Positions 43,663 through 55,034 are shown, counted from the stretch's first letter. The stretch: DNA of 64,000 nucleotides from Sinobaca qinghaiensis (GCF_003610495.1 NZ_RAPK01000007.1:558001-622000); one strand, 5' to 3'. The notes: generated from the letters alone by a model not told the origin. Program-made: numbers and translations.

Positions 43663-45414
43663 TTAGAAATCCTGCCTGCTGGTATGGGAAGGAAAAGAAA
43701 TAATAAAAGCTGTCCCTTCCCCTACTTGGCTCTCCACTCTTATTTTTCCTTTATGAGCCTCCACAAGATGCTTGACGATCGCCAGGCCAAGGCCTGTTCC
43801 TCCTGAATTTCTGCTTCTTGCTTTATCAACACGGTAAAACCTTTCAAAAATCCGGGGCTGCTCTTCCTTTGCAATCCCTATACCTGAATCCTGGATTCTC
43901 CAAAGCGTTTCTGTTTCTGACTGGGTAATTAGAATTTGGATGGAGCCGTGATCCGGCGTATAGCTGATAGCATTGTCCACCAAATTTATCATTACCTGCT
44001 TCAGCCGTCCTGCATCCCCTCTCATAACAATATTTTCATCGCACTGAATATCGATATGATGAGACTTGGATTCAAACTTCGGGCGCAGCAGGCTGACCGC
44101 TTCTCCGATTAATGACAAAGGAGCAATATCCTGCATATACAAATTAAAATGCTCCTGTTCGATCCGGGAAAGCTCGAGAAGATCAGAAATTAAATCCTGA
44201 AGACGATCGCTCTCATTCCATATTATTTCCAGAAACTGCCTGGTTAACTCCGGGTCGTGCATGGCTCCATCCAATAACGTTTCGGCGAAGCCTTTTAAAG
44301 AAGTAACCGGCGTTTTTAATTCATGAGAGACATTTGCTACAAAATCCTTGCGCACATTTTCCAGCTTCTTCAATTCTGAAATATCGTGCATGACTAATAC
44401 AATTCCACGTATTTTATCCTGATCTCCTAAAATAGGCGCTCCGTAAACGTCATAGTGCTTAATTCCCGACGCAGCGGCAAGCTGCACCTGATCGCGGACT
44501 TTTACTTCTGTTAAAAAGATTTCCTGGATTAATTTAATCAGGTTTTTTTCTTCAATAACTTCATAATATAAGTAGTCCAGCCATTCATCCGTATCTACTT
44601 CAAAAATATCTTTGCAGTATTGATTAATCAGCGTTATGTCGCCGCGGTTGCTTATAAATATCAACCCGCTTCCCATGTGGTCAATTAACGCTTCCAGCCG
44701 CTCCTGCTGGGACTGATAGCTCGACGTAATCTGATCAAGGTTATACGCCGTCATGTTCATTGACCGGGTGAGCTGGCCGATTTCATCTTTCGAGTTGCTG
44801 TATGCTCTCGCTTTAAAATTACCCTTTGCCAGTTCCCGCGCCACGCTGGATACTTCGTCAATGGGGGCCGTCATTTGGTTGGCAATTCTAAACGCAATCG
44901 TTGAGATAATAATGAAAGCGACAGCAAAGCTGGCTGTAATAATCCAATACAACTGCGTGTTTACAGCTTCCACCTGATCCATCGGGAATGCCAGCCGGAC
45001 ATAACCGTCTTCAAAAGGCTCGGCATAGTAAAGCAGTCTTTCTCCGGACGTTTCGCTCACTCTGATATGATATCCATCTGCTTCTCCCGCATTCTGGATC
45101 TCCGGTCGTTCTAAATGATTCTCCATTTCAGAAGCTTCTGCGGTCGAATCACCTATTACCCCGCCGTTATTGTTTAAAATAGTGACGCGCACTTCCAGAT
45201 CCTCTTCCACTCTGTCTGCAAATGCCTGCCACTCTTCCTGGTTTAGTTCTGTTATGGCCGTCGCCGTAAACCGGGCTTCTTTACTCAAACGTTCCACCAG
45301 CTGGTCCGTGTAATACCCCTGCATTAAGTTACTGATTAAAAACCCCAATGAAACAAGTACAAAAAAGATAGCTGTTATAATGCCAAGAATCAATCTCGTC
45401 CGAAATCGCTTCAT
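43663..45414 (-). CDS. phoR: Phosphate-starvation sensor histidine kinase PhoR
   Basis: A 583-residue membrane kinase that phosphorylates PhoP when phosphate is limiting. It has TM1 (about 8-30), an extracytoplasmic PAS-like domain, TM2 (about 155-175), HAMP (AFRIANQMTAPIDEVSSVA), a cytosolic PAS (LEALIDHMGSGLIFI), the dimerisation/phospho-histidine box FVANVSHELKTPVTSL and ATPase boxes INLVDNAISYTPD, DSGIGIAKEEQ and GTGLGLAIVKHL. Its ATG overlaps the phoP stop by four bases (ATGA), so the pair is coupled. Confidence 0.95.
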   Translation of the reverse strand: MKRFRTRLILGIITAIFFVLVSLGFLISNLMQGYYTDQLVERLSKEARFTATAITELNQEEWQAFADRVEEDLEVRVTILNNNGGVIGDSTAEASEMENHLERPEIQNAGEADGYHIRVSETSGERLLYYAEPFEDGYVRLAFPMDQVEAVNTQLYWIITASFAVAFIIISTIAFRIANQMTAPIDEVSSVARELAKGNFKARAYSNSKDEIGQLTRSMNMTAYNLDQITSSYQSQQERLEALIDHMGSGLIFISNRGDITLINQYCKDIFEVDTDEWLDYLYYEVIEEKNLIKLIQEIFLTEVKVRDQVQLAAASGIKHYDVYGAPILGDQDKIRGIVLVMHDISELKKLENVRKDFVANVSHELKTPVTSLKGFAETLLDGAMHDPELTRQFLEIIWNESDRLQDLISDLLELSRIEQEHFNLYMQDIAPLSLIGEAVSLLRPKFESKSHHIDIQCDENIVMRGDAGRLKQVMINLVDNAISYTPDHGSIQILITQSETETLWRIQDSGIGIAKEEQPRIFERFYRVDKARSRNSGGTGLGLAIVKHLVEAHKGKIRVESQVGEGTAFIISFPSHTSRQDF

Positions 45415-46121
45415 GCGGAAGGAGGTCCCTCAAATTTATACCCCAGTCCTCTTATCGTTTTGATAAAAGTTGGTTTCTTGGCAGCTGGTTCGATTTTTTC
45501 ACGAAGATGGCTGATATGTACATCTACAATGCGTGTATCGCCGACAAATTCATAATTCCATACGGCATTCAACAGCTGATCTCTTGTAAGAACCCGTCCT
45601 TTATTATTTGTTAAATACAATAGCAGTTCAAATTCTTTCGGAGTCAGTTCCAACGCCTTGCCATCTGCGATAACTTCATAGTTATCCGGATAGATCGTCA
45701 GATGCCCAATTACTTTCTTTTTCACTTCCTCTTTCACTTCGGTGCCTGCTGTATTGTCAACACGACGCAGAATAGCCTTCACCCGCGCAACAAGCTCTCT
45801 CGGGCTGAAAGGCTTCGTCATATAATCATCTGCCCCAAGTTCAAGACCCAGCACTTTATCAAATTCATCATCTTTTGCCGTAAGCATCAGGATCGGCATA
45901 TGATATTTTTCCTGGCGTATCTGCCTGCAGACTTCAAGACCATCCATCTCCGGTATCATTAAATCCAGAACAATTAAGTCGTAGGATTCACTTTTCGCTT
46001 TCTGCAGGGCTTCTTTTCCATCCGAAGCCGTATCGATTGTAAAACCTGCCTGCTTTAAATTATACGTAATTAACGTAAGAATTGACTCTTCATCATCAAC
46101 AACCAACAACCGCTGTGCCAT
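45411..46121 (-). CDS. phoP: Phosphate-response regulator PhoP
   Basis: A 236-residue OmpR-type response regulator that activates or represses phosphate-starvation genes by binding TTAACA-like repeats. The receiver has the acidic pocket VVDDEE, the phospho-acceptor in LIVLDLMIPEMDG (near Asp53) and LTAKDDEFDKV; the C-terminal winged helix has LTPKEFELLLYLTNNKGRV and KTIRGLGYKFE. It starts at ATG 46121 with GGGGG and sits between mdh and phoR, as in B. subtilis. Confidence 0.95.
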   Translation of the reverse strand: MAQRLLVVDDEESILTLITYNLKQAGFTIDTASDGKEALQKAKSESYDLIVLDLMIPEMDGLEVCRQIRQEKYHMPILMLTAKDDEFDKVLGLELGADDYMTKPFSPRELVARVKAILRRVDNTAGTEVKEEVKKKVIGHLTIYPDNYEVIADGKALELTPKEFELLLYLTNNKGRVLTRDQLLNAVWNYEFVGDTRIVDVHISHLREKIEPAAKKPTFIKTIRGLGYKFEGPPSA

Positions 46122-46250
46122 TTTTTTCCCCCATTCGCTTTTATATACCCTAATTATAAAAGCATAACTTTGAACGAATTTCTTCTTCTTTTCTTCTATC
46201 TTACTATACTTTCTTCCGTTTGCTCAAATTCTTATCTTTTTATAATAATA

Positions 46251-46283
46251 AAAAAACGGCTCCCTTGAAGGGAACCGTTTTTT
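46251..46283 (-). terminator. Terminator of citZ-icd-mdh
   Basis: ACGG-TCCCTT pairs with AGGGA-CCGT around a two-base loop, right after the mdh stop, with six T residues following on the minus strand. Confidence 0.9.
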
Positions 46284-46286
46284 GTA

Positions 46287-47231
46287 TTATTCAGCAGGCA
46301 GGGCTTCCATAACAGCTTTAACTGATTCAACCGATTTGGCCATGGCCGTCTTTTCATCTTCTGTGAGATCAAGCTCAATAATCTTCTCGATGCCATCGCC
46401 GCCAAGAACGGTAGGAACACCAAGATAAAGATCATTATAGCCGTATTCGCCTTCAAGATAGGCAATAGTAGGAATGATACGCTTCTTATCTTTCAGGATA
46501 GCTTCCACCATTTGTGTAATAGAAGCTCCAGGTGCGTAATACGCACTCCCGTTTCCAAGAAGGGAAACGATTTCGCCGCCGCCTTTTCTCGTTCTTTCGA
46601 CGATAGCATCGATTCTTTCCTGGGAAAGAAGAGAAGTAAGCGGGACGCCTCCTACGCTGGAATAACGGATTAAAGGCACCATGTCATCGCCGTGTCCGCC
46701 AAGAACAAAGCCCTGTACATCTTCTACAGAATAGCCGAGCTCCTGAGAAACAAACGTGCGGAACCTTGCGGAATCCAATACGCCTGACTGCCCGATAACA
46801 CGATTTTTAGGAAAACCAGATTCTTTATACACAGTGTACGTCATCGCATCCGCCGGATTTGTCAGAACAATAATATAACACTCCGGAGAATGCTTAACAA
46901 TTTCCCGCGTTACCGACTTCATTATTTTTGCATTGGTGTTTACAAGATCATCTCTGCTCATACCGGGCTTTCTGGCAATACCGGCTGTAATAACTACTAC
47001 GTCAGAACCTGCTGTATCTTTATAGTCTGATGTTCCAGTTACGTTCACATCAGCGCCCTGAACAGGCGTCGACTCAAGCATATCAAGAGCCTTTCCTTTA
47101 GTCGGGCCTTCCATGTCAGGAATGTCGACAAGAACGACATCTGCAAGTTCTTTCTGAGCAGTCATTATAGCTGTTGTTGCACCTGTAAAACCACTACCGA
47201 TAACGGATACTTTTCTGCGTTTAATAGCCAT
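46287..47231 (-). CDS. mdh: Malate dehydrogenase
   Basis: Interconverts malate and oxaloacetate with NAD. The 314-residue LDH-like enzyme has the nucleotide-binding motif [10 protein letters not shown], the mobile loop with arginines [17 protein letters not shown], and the catalytic histidine in [14 protein letters not shown]. It starts at ATG 47231 with GGGAGG and follows icd by 24 bp, as the last gene of the citZ-icd-mdh TCA operon. Confidence 0.97.
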   Translation of the reverse strand: MAIKRRKVSVIGSGFTGATTAIMTAQKELADVVLVDIPDMEGPTKGKALDMLESTPVQGADVNVTGTSDYKDTAGSDVVVITAGIARKPGMSRDDLVNTNAKIMKSVTREIVKHSPECYIIVLTNPADAMTYTVYKESGFPKNRVIGQSGVLDSARFRTFVSQELGYSVEDVQGFVLGGHGDDMVPLIRYSSVGGVPLTSLLSQERIDAIVERTRKGGGEIVSLLGNGSAYYAPGASITQMVEAILKDKKRIIPTIAYLEGEYGYNDLYLGVPTVLGGDGIEKIIELDLTEDEKTAMAKSVESVKAVMEALPAE

Positions 47232-47255
47232 CTTTATTTCCTCCCAGTATCGTAA

Positions 47256-48524
47256 TTACATGTTTTTGATAAGAGCATCTCCAAATTCAGAGCATTTTAC
47301 TTCCGTAGCGCCATCCATTAAACGGGCAAAGTCATATGTTACTACTTTGCTTGCAATGGTCTTGTCCATAGAACCAAGTACAAGATCAGCTGCTTCGTTC
47401 CAGCCTAGGTGGCGGAGCATAAGCTCTCCGGAAAGAATAACAGAAGATGGATTCACTTTATCAAGTCCTGCATACTTAGGAGCTGTACCGTGTGTTGCTT
47501 CAAAGATCGCGTGGCCTGTTTCATAGTTAATGTTTGCACCAGGTGCAATACCAATACCGCCGACCTGTGCTGCAAGAGCATCAGATACATAGTCACCGTT
47601 AAGGTTCATTGTTGCTACAACATCAAATTCTTTTGGACGTGTAAGAATCTGCTGAAGGAAGATATCAGCAATCGAATCTTTTACGATGATTTTGCCGTCT
47701 TTTTCTGCTTTATCCTGTGCTTCATTTGCTGCTTCTTTTCCTTCTTTTTCTACAATTTCATCATACTGAGCCCATGTGAAGACTTTTTCGCCGTACTCTC
47801 TTTCAGCAAGCTCATAGCCCCATGTCTTAAAGGCACCTTCCGTAAACTTCATGATGTTACCTTTATGCACAAGCGTTACTGTCTTAAGATTTTCTTCAAG
47901 TGCATAATCAATTGCTGAGCGGACAAGGCGCTCTGTACCTTCTTTAGAGATAGGCTTAATTCCAATACCGGATGTTTCAGGGAAGCGGATGCCGGTTACT
48001 CCCATTTCTTTCTGAAGAAAATCAATAACCTTCTTCGCATCATCTGTTCCCTGCTTGTACTCAATTCCTGCATAAATATCTTCCGTGTTCTCGCGGAAAA
48101 TAACCATGTTAACGTCTTCAGGACGCTTAACTGGTGAAGGTACATTAGTGAAGTGACGAACAGGACGAAGGCACGTGAAAAGATCCAGACGCTGACGCAG
48201 GGCTACGTTCAATGAACGGATTCCTCCGCCGATTGGAGTAGTTAATGGTCCTTTGATAGCAATAAGGTATTCACGGATTGCCTCAAGGGACTCTTCCGGA
48301 AGCCACTCTCCTGTTTTGTTATATGCTTTTTCTCCAACGAGAATTTCTTTCCAGTGGATTTTCTTTTCGCCATTGTAAGCTTTCTCAACGGCAGCATCCA
48401 ATACTTTTTCAGCTGCAGCCCAGATGTCCGGTCCAATACCGTCACCTTCAATATAAGGAATTACCGGATTATTTGGTACGTTTAATACTCCGTCATTTGT
48501 TGTAATTTTTTGTCCATTAGCCAT
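47256..48524 (-). CDS. icd: Isocitrate dehydrogenase (NADP)
   Basis: Oxidatively decarboxylates isocitrate to 2-oxoglutarate. The 422-residue length and the sequence [14 protein letters not shown] fit the Bacillus/E. coli NADP type. The substrate serine region is [18 protein letters not shown]; metal and isocitrate contacts are in [18 protein letters not shown] and [18 protein letters not shown]. It starts at ATG 48524 with AGGAGG. It follows citZ by 116 bp, with a 12-bp hairpin between them. Confidence 0.97.
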   Translation of the reverse strand: MANGQKITTNDGVLNVPNNPVIPYIEGDGIGPDIWAAAEKVLDAAVEKAYNGEKKIHWKEILVGEKAYNKTGEWLPEESLEAIREYLIAIKGPLTTPIGGGIRSLNVALRQRLDLFTCLRPVRHFTNVPSPVKRPEDVNMVIFRENTEDIYAGIEYKQGTDDAKKVIDFLQKEMGVTGIRFPETSGIGIKPISKEGTERLVRSAIDYALEENLKTVTLVHKGNIMKFTEGAFKTWGYELAEREYGEKVFTWAQYDEIVEKEGKEAANEAQDKAEKDGKIIVKDSIADIFLQQILTRPKEFDVVATMNLNGDYVSDALAAQVGGIGIAPGANINYETGHAIFEATHGTAPKYAGLDKVNPSSVILSGELMLRHLGWNEAADLVLGSMDKTIASKVVTYDFARLMDGATEVKCSEFGDALIKNM

Positions 48525-48594
48525 TTCAAAAAAACCTCCTACTTAGAATAAGTGAACCACTATTTATTTTAATGTTGTCCTGCGGCAGAGTAAA

Positions 48595-48620
48595 GAGAAT
48601 AAAGGAAATCCTTTATTCTC
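48595..48620 (-). terminator. Hairpin in the citZ-icd interval
   Basis: A perfect 12-bp stem GAGAATAAAGGA with a two-base loop lies between citZ and icd. On the minus strand only TTTAC follows, so it may be a partial terminator or a processing/stability hairpin rather than a full stop. Confidence 0.6.
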
Positions 48621-48640
48621 TTACTATTGCAATGCCGCTA

Positions 48641-49756
48641 TTATCTTTGATCCATCGGCACGTACTTCTGCTTATCCGGTCCTACATAATCAGCGCGTGG
48701 GCGGATTAAGCGGTTATCGCTGTACTGTTCCAGAATATGGGCCAGCCAGCCGGAAGCACGGCTTGTTGCAAAGATAGGGGTAAACAAATCGTGATCAATG
48801 CCAAGGCTGTGGTAAACAGAAGCAGAATAGAAGTCCACGTTTGGAAGAAGACCTTTTTCATTGGTTACAACTTCTTCTACTTTCAAGGACATATCATACC
48901 ACTTCGTTTCGCCGGTTACTTTCGTAAGGCGCTCGGACATATCACGCAGATGCTTCGCTCTTGGATCGCCCTGCTTGTAGACACGGTGTCCAAATCCCAT
49001 GATTTTTTCTTTGTTCGCCATAGCTTTTTTAATGTAATCTTCAGCCTTATCCGGCTCACCGATTTCAGAAAGCATAGCCATAACTTTTTCGTTGGCACCG
49101 CCGTGCAGCGGGCCTTTTAAAGCTCCAATAGCCGATGTCACACCGGAATAAATATCGGAGAGTGTTGCTACACAGACACGTGCAGTGAATGTGGAAGCGT
49201 TCAGCTCATGATCAGCATGAAGAACGAGCGCTTTATTAAACGCTGTAATAGACGTTTCGTCCGGCTCTTCCCCATTCAGCATGTAAAGGAAGTTAGCTGC
49301 AAAACCAAGGTCTGCCTTTGGAGCGATCGGCTCTTTTCCTTCACGAATGCGGGAGAAGCCCGTAACGATTGCAGGAATCTGCGCCTGAATCTTTACTGCT
49401 TTACGCTTATTCGCTTCCTCGTTCATTTCATCTGCTTCGTCATCATACAAGCCGAGCTGGGATACAGCTGTGCGAAGCGCAGCCATCGGATGTACTTTTT
49501 CGATTGGATACTGTTTCATAAAGTCAAATATCTCTTTTGGAACATCCATATTTGCAGCAAGATCTTTAGTGAGTTCGTTTAATTCATTTTCCTTTGGCAG
49601 GTGTCCATTCCAAAGTAAATAAATCACTTCCTCAAATGTAGCATTATCTGCAAGATCATCAATATCAAATCCCTGGTAAGTCAGGACATCATCAATGATG
49701 GAACTGACGCTTGAGGTAGTTGCTACTACCCCTTCAAGACCGCGTGTTGTACTCAT
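48641..49756 (-). CDS. citZ: Citrate synthase
   Basis: Condenses acetyl-CoA with oxaloacetate. The 371-residue short-type enzyme has the catalytic histidine in LHADHELNASTFTARV, GPLHGGANEKVMAML, the second histidine in MGFGHRVYKQGDPRAKHL, and the aspartate in NVDFYSASVYHSLGI. It starts at ATG 49756 with AAGGAGAT and leads the citZ-icd-mdh set. Its leader is long, with predicted hairpins at the 5' end. Confidence 0.97.
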   Translation of the reverse strand: MSTTRGLEGVVATTSSVSSIIDDVLTYQGFDIDDLADNATFEEVIYLLWNGHLPKENELNELTKDLAANMDVPKEIFDFMKQYPIEKVHPMAALRTAVSQLGLYDDEADEMNEEANKRKAVKIQAQIPAIVTGFSRIREGKEPIAPKADLGFAANFLYMLNGEEPDETSITAFNKALVLHADHELNASTFTARVCVATLSDIYSGVTSAIGALKGPLHGGANEKVMAMLSEIGEPDKAEDYIKKAMANKEKIMGFGHRVYKQGDPRAKHLRDMSERLTKVTGETKWYDMSLKVEEVVTNEKGLLPNVDFYSASVYHSLGIDHDLFTPIFATSRASGWLAHILEQYSDNRLIRPRADYVGPDKQKYVPMDQR

Positions 49757-49989
49757 TTTAAAAACATCTCCTTTACCTTAAAGTATGATTTCCAAATTCT
49801 TTGAAAATCGAAAATGCTTACATTTCCATGAATTGTAAAAAGTGCCACTCTTTTTTTTAACTAGAATGGTTAGTCTGTTTACTACACAGAGTACCCTTCC
49901 CTTAAAGGCTCGATCATAATCATCATCATTCCGGATTCCTGATATAGGTGAGATTCATTATAAGCTAACTATGTAGGAAGGACTTTCAC
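49757..49989 (-). promoter_or_regulatory. Leader of citZ with competing hairpins
   Basis: No gene is visible. Near the predicted 5' end, CACCTA (49987-49992) can pair either with TAGGTG (49945-49950) or, as CCTAC, with GTAGG (49973-49977). TGTAAGCATTTTCG at 49809-49822 resembles a cre site but has two mismatches. TTATAATGA occurs twice (around 49955 and 49995). Confidence 0.35.
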
Positions 49990-49995
49990 CTACTC

Positions 49996-50024
49996 ATTAT
50001 AACCATATTTCATGAATTTGTGAA
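49996..50024 (-). promoter_or_regulatory. SigA promoter for citZ-icd-mdh
   Basis: On the minus strand -35 TTCACA and a perfect -10 TATAAT are separated by 17 bp, giving a start near 49989 and a leader of about 230 nt. Confidence 0.7.
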
Positions 50025-50085
50025 TCAAAGTACACAAAAAAATAACATTCCTCTCTGTGAGGGCTGATGCAGGAAGTTCTTCTCA

Positions 50086-50562
50086 TTATCCGGCTCCGGA
50101 CGAAGAAAAGAATTCCACCACTTTCATCGCTGTATAGGCAATGCCTGCTCCGATAAGCGGACCCACAGCAACTCCATTAAACAAAACAACAGCCAGAATG
50201 GTTCCAAATACAAGGGCCGCTGTAATATGCGGATCGTTTGCAAGGAGCACCACCCCGCCTTTAGCTATAACGGCTACCGCTATGCCCGCGGCAAGTGCGA
50301 TCCACGCGTAGGAAGATCTGGCTGCCTCCCCAAGCTGGCTGAATCCGATTTCCCCGGTCATGATAGGGATAAGAACCGTAAATGTAAGAATAGTAACCGC
50401 TATCGTGATACCTTTAGACTGCATAAACGGAAATACTTTATCACCCAGTCCTGCATAATGAATAACCAGTAACGCAACAATAGCAATAATCAACGTCTGG
50501 TTTTTTGCAATAATGCTGACTGCCAACAGAACCAGCATAAAAAGTGAACCCGATGAAAACAT
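50086..50562 (-). CDS. ytwI: DUF441 family membrane protein, YtwI-like
   Basis: A 158-residue, very hydrophobic protein with about five transmembrane helices and the family stretches ALLVIHYAGLGDKVFPFMQ and GAGIAYTAMKVVEFF. Function unknown. It lies 110 bp after fxsA and before citZ as in B. subtilis, but ytvI, present between ytzA and ytwI there, is absent. It has no visible terminator of its own close to its stop; the citZ promoter follows at once. Confidence 0.85.
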   Translation of the reverse strand: MFSSGSLFMLVLLAVSIIAKNQTLIIAIVALLVIHYAGLGDKVFPFMQSKGITIAVTILTFTVLIPIMTGEIGFSQLGEAARSSYAWIALAAGIAVAVIAKGGVVLLANDPHITAALVFGTILAVVLFNGVAVGPLIGAGIAYTAMKVVEFFSSSGAG

Positions 50563-50641
50563 TCCAATCCCTTCCCTCTCTAAAATGGTTCTTTTCCATC
50601 CATATGTAAAGATCCGGACGCCTCTTTTCGTTCTATAAGCA

Positions 50642-50670
50642 AAAAAAGGCCCACTTTTCCAAGCGGGCCG
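50642..50670 (-). terminator. Terminator of fxsA
   Basis: GGCCC-CTT pairs with AAG-GGGCC (one mismatch) just after the fxsA stop, followed on the minus strand by seven T residues. Confidence 0.87.
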
Positions 50671-50683
50671 GATCGTATTTCAC

Positions 50684-51073
50684 TTACCTTCTTGTTACAA
50701 CCACTGTTCCGTTCCGCAGCATCCGGTTCAATATCTTTTGGAAAAGAGCTTTGGCCGAACCGCGAGTTACCGGGAGAAGAAGCAAAAAGCCGGTCAAGTC
50801 TGTTATAAAACCGGGAGTAAGCAAAAATGCGCTCCCAAGCAGAATACATGCCCCGTCCATTGCAAGGCTGCCTGGAATTTCTCCGTTCTGCATCTGCAGC
50901 TGGGCAGTTCTAATCGTTTGCAGACCTTCTTTTTTAGCCAGCCATGCACCTATAATACCTGTAAGAATAATAAGAATTATCGTCGGCCAGATTCCAATAA
51001 CATTTCCTGCGAGAATGAGCACGCCTACTTCAGCGGCTGGAATGATGATAAGCAGCAAGAGGAGCCATTTCAT
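50684..51073 (-). CDS. fxsA: FxsA family membrane protein
   Basis: A 129-residue protein with three to four membrane segments, beginning MKWLLLLLIIIPAAEVGVLI. It carries the FxsA signatures GIIGAWLAKKEGLQTI and GSAFLLTPGFITDLTGFLLL. E. coli FxsA relieves phage T7 exclusion by F; in Bacillus (YtzA) the role is unknown. It starts at ATG 51073 with GGAGAG and follows pyk. Confidence 0.87.
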   Translation of the reverse strand: MKWLLLLLIIIPAAEVGVLILAGNVIGIWPTIILIILTGIIGAWLAKKEGLQTIRTAQLQMQNGEIPGSLAMDGACILLGSAFLLTPGFITDLTGFLLLLPVTRGSAKALFQKILNRMLRNGTVVVTRR

Positions 51074-51121
51074 TTAATTCTCTCCTTTTTTTCTCTTATT
51101 TATTTATTATATACGGAATAA

Positions 51122-51149
51122 GCCGCCCCGTATAGCAGGGCGGCTTTTT
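51122..51149. terminator. Terminator between pyk and fxsA
   Basis: GCCGCCC pairs with GGGCGGC around a nine-base loop 14 bp after the pyk stop. The T run is better on the plus strand (TTTTTA) than on the minus strand (TTATTCC), so read-through to fxsA is possible. Confidence 0.65.
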
Positions 51150-51162
51150 ACCGTACATTTCT

Positions 51163-52917
51163 TTAAAGGACGCTTGCGTGGCCGCGGTAAATATCGCCGC
51201 GTGCGCCGTCCACTGTAATTTCTTCTCCGTCTTCAAATAAATCTGTAGCCTGGTCTACTCCAACGATTACAGGAATACCGAGCGTAAGTCCGACTACGGC
51301 TGCATGCGAAGTTAATCCGCCTTCTTCTGTAATAACGGAAGAGGCCTGTTCGAATGCCGGCATCATATCTTTATCTGTGCCATACGTTATCAGAATAGCC
51401 CCGGGTACCATCTTCTGTTTTGCTTCTTCAGCGTTTTTGGCAATGACTACTTTGCCGGAAGCCGTTTTTCTGCCAATGCCCTGTCCTTTAGCAGCAACTT
51501 CACCAATCACGTGAACTTTCATAATGTTTGTCGTTCCTGATTCACCTACAGGAACACCTGCGGTAATGACAACAAGATCTCCATGTTCTACACGGCCGCT
51601 TTTCAGCGCTTCTGTTACGGTGATATCAAGCATCTCATCCGTTGTTTTTGCTGCAGCGCCATGAATAGCCTTAACTCCCCAGACGAGCGCAAGTTTTCTT
51701 ACAACGCCTGGATTGCTCGATACCGCAATAATCGGTGATTCCGGACGGTATTTAGATACAATTCTTGCAGTATTTCCGCTTTCCGTAGCAGATAAAATAG
51801 CGGCAGCATTTAAATTAAAAGCCGTGTGGGAAACAGCCTGGCTGATAGAGTTTGTAATCGAAACCCGGCTTTCTTTCGTTCTTTGGCTTAAAATGTTTTT
51901 ATACTTTAATGCTGTTTCCGTTTTGCGGGCGATATTGCTCATCGTCTGAACAGATTCAACTGGATAATCACCAGCTGCTGTTTCTCCGGACAGCATAATA
52001 GCGTCCGTGCCGTCAAAGATAGCGTTCGCTACGTCACTTGCTTCTGCTCTTGTCGGACGAGGATTGCGCTGCATCGAATCAAGCATCTGAGTGGCGGTAA
52101 TAACCGGTTTTGCCAGCGTATTACATTTTTTGATCAGCTCTTTCTGGGCAAGCGGTACATCTTCCGGCGGTATTTCTACGCCAAGGTCTCCACGGGCTAC
52201 CATCAGACCATCCGATACTTCAAGAATGGAATCTATATTGTCAATTCCTTCCTGATTTTCGATCTTTGGAACAATTTGAATGTCTTCTGCTCCATGCTTT
52301 TCAAGAAGTTCTCTTATTTCAAGTACATCAGATGCTCTTCTGACGAAAGAAGCAGCAATAAAGTCCACACCCTGCTTAATACCAAATTCAATGTCAGCTG
52401 CGTCTTTATCGGTAATACCCGGAAGATTTACGCTGACATTAGGAAGGTTAACGCCTTTTTTATTCTTCAGCTCTCCGTTATTGAGCACTCTTGTACGAAG
52501 GTCTTTTCCTTGTATTTCAAGTACTTCCAGTTCAATTAATCCATCATCAAGAAGAATTTTCTTGCCTGGCTCCAAATCATCAGAAAGCCCTGCATAGGTT
52601 ACGGAAATTTTTTCAGTCGTGCCTTCTACTTCCTCAGCTGACACAATCAGATCTTGTCCTTTTTCCAGGTTAATGGCGCCGCCGGCCATTGTGTGGGTAC
52701 GGATTTCGGGACCTTTCGTATCTAAAAGGATCGCTACGTTTTTTTCCAGCCTTGCCGAAACCTCACGAAGATTATCAATTCGTGCCTGATGTTCAGCAAA
52801 ATCGCCATGAGAGAAATTCAGCCTGGCGACATTCATGCCGGCCTTCATTAATTTTTCCAGGATCACCGGGTCTTCACTTGCCGGTCCTATAGTACAAACT
52901 ATCTTTGTTTTTCTCAT
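51163..52917 (-). CDS. pyk: Pyruvate kinase with C-terminal PEP-utiliser domain
   Basis: Converts PEP and ADP to pyruvate and ATP. The 584 residues include the barrel with [16 protein letters not shown], the catalytic lysine/metal region [14 protein letters not shown] and [16 protein letters not shown], the allosteric C domain, and an extra C-terminal domain (about 475-584) with [20 protein letters not shown], related to the PEP-synthase/enzyme I swivelling domain. That extension is typical of Bacillus and Geobacillus pyruvate kinases. It follows pfkA by 36 bp. Confidence 0.98.
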   Translation of the reverse strand: MRKTKIVCTIGPASEDPVILEKLMKAGMNVARLNFSHGDFAEHQARIDNLREVSARLEKNVAILLDTKGPEIRTHTMAGGAINLEKGQDLIVSAEEVEGTTEKISVTYAGLSDDLEPGKKILLDDGLIELEVLEIQGKDLRTRVLNNGELKNKKGVNLPNVSVNLPGITDKDAADIEFGIKQGVDFIAASFVRRASDVLEIRELLEKHGAEDIQIVPKIENQEGIDNIDSILEVSDGLMVARGDLGVEIPPEDVPLAQKELIKKCNTLAKPVITATQMLDSMQRNPRPTRAEASDVANAIFDGTDAIMLSGETAAGDYPVESVQTMSNIARKTETALKYKNILSQRTKESRVSITNSISQAVSHTAFNLNAAAILSATESGNTARIVSKYRPESPIIAVSSNPGVVRKLALVWGVKAIHGAAAKTTDEMLDITVTEALKSGRVEHGDLVVITAGVPVGESGTTNIMKVHVIGEVAAKGQGIGRKTASGKVVIAKNAEEAKQKMVPGAILITYGTDKDMMPAFEQASSVITEEGGLTSHAAVVGLTLGIPVIVGVDQATDLFEDGEEITVDGARGDIYRGHASVL

Positions 52918-52953
52918 CTTATTCCTCCTAGTATTTAATACATTGTTTCTGGA

Positions 52954-53940
<987 letters not shown>

Positions 53941-53997
53941 TTATACGTTACCATCTCATTCATGAAAAATGTAGCTTTTTCTTTTTTTTAGATCAAA

Positions 53998-54034
53998 AGG
54001 AAAAGTGCCTTCTGCTGTTAAGTCAGAAAGCACT
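53998..54034 (-). terminator. Terminator overlapping the accA stop codon
   Basis: AGTGCTTTCTG at the very end of accA (54034-54024) pairs with CAGAAGGCACT (54014-54004), followed by TTTTCCTTTT. The terminator stem includes the last codons and stop of accA. Confidence 0.8.
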
Positions 54035-55012
54035 AGGGTTATCTGCAGGAATGATAGCGCTGTCATCGTTAAATTCCCCGATATTTTTGAACTTTTCGTA
54101 GCGCTGCTCAATGAGTTCTTCCCCGCTCATCTTATTCAGCTCGTCTATTGAAGCTTTTAGTATTTTATCTATCTGCTTCGCCTGCTCTGCTACATTATGA
54201 TGGGCGCCTCCCCTGATTTCCGGAATAACCTCATCAATAATTTCCATTTTTTTGAGGTCAGGTGCTGTAATTTTCATGGTTTCCGCTGCTTTTTTTGCAT
54301 GAGCGGAATCTTTCCATAATAATGCGGCTGCGCCCTCCGGAGAAATAACAGAGTATGTAGAATTCTCCAGCATGTGAATGTGATTGCCTACTCCCAGAGC
54401 AAGAGCTCCGCCGCTTCCGCCTTCACCGATAACGATGCTGACGATCGGAACGCTGAATCCAGCCATTTCCAGGAGGTTTCTGGCAATTGCTTCGCTTTGG
54501 CCTCGCTCTTCTGCAGCTTTTCCGGGATAAGCGCCTTTTGTATCAATCAGGCATATAATCGGCCGATTGAATTTCTCCGCCTGCTTCATTAAGCGGAGCG
54601 CTTTTCGGTATCCTTCCGGATGCGGCATACCAAAATTCCGGCGCAGATTCTCTTTCGTGTCTTTGCCCCGCTGGTGGCCGATAACGGTTACCGGACGCCC
54701 GTGATAAAATGCAATGCCGCCTACAATGGCTTCATCGTCTCCGTACAGCCGGTCGCCATGCATTTCCATAAATCCTGTGCACAGCTCATTAATATAATCA
54801 AGCGAAGTCGGCCGCTCTGCGTGCCTTGCAATCTGGACGCGCTGCCATGGCTTTAAATTACCATATATTTCGTCTTCAAGCTGTTCCAGGCGGCTTTCCA
54901 GCTTATCTATTTCTCCACTCATGTCTATTTCTTTATCTTTTGTAAATTCTTTTAGTTCGTTGATTTTCTCACGAAGCTCCACTACGGGCTTCTCAAAGGG
55001 AAGATGGTTCAT
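54023..55012 (-). CDS. accA: Acetyl-CoA carboxylase carboxyltransferase alpha subunit
   Basis: With AccD it transfers the carboxyl group from biotin to acetyl-CoA, the first step of fatty-acid synthesis. The 329 residues include the N-terminal coiled region, [16 protein letters not shown], and the crotonase-type carboxyltransferase core [20 protein letters not shown] and [17 protein letters not shown]. It starts at ATG 55012 with AGGAGG, 22 bp after accD. Confidence 0.97.
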   Translation of the reverse strand: MNHLPFEKPVVELREKINELKEFTKDKEIDMSGEIDKLESRLEQLEDEIYGNLKPWQRVQIARHAERPTSLDYINELCTGFMEMHGDRLYGDDEAIVGGIAFYHGRPVTVIGHQRGKDTKENLRRNFGMPHPEGYRKALRLMKQAEKFNRPIICLIDTKGAYPGKAAEERGQSEAIARNLLEMAGFSVPIVSIVIGEGGSGGALALGVGNHIHMLENSTYSVISPEGAAALLWKDSAHAKKAAETMKITAPDLKKMEIIDEVIPEIRGGAHHNVAEQAKQIDKILKASIDELNKMSGEELIEQRYEKFKNIGEFNDDSAIIPADNPSAF

Positions 55013-55034
55013 GCAGCCTCCTCCTTTCTCTATA

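Noticed and set aside
49809-49822. A cre-like sequence upstream of citZ
   Set aside because: Two mismatches at key positions; kept only as a remark in the leader entry.
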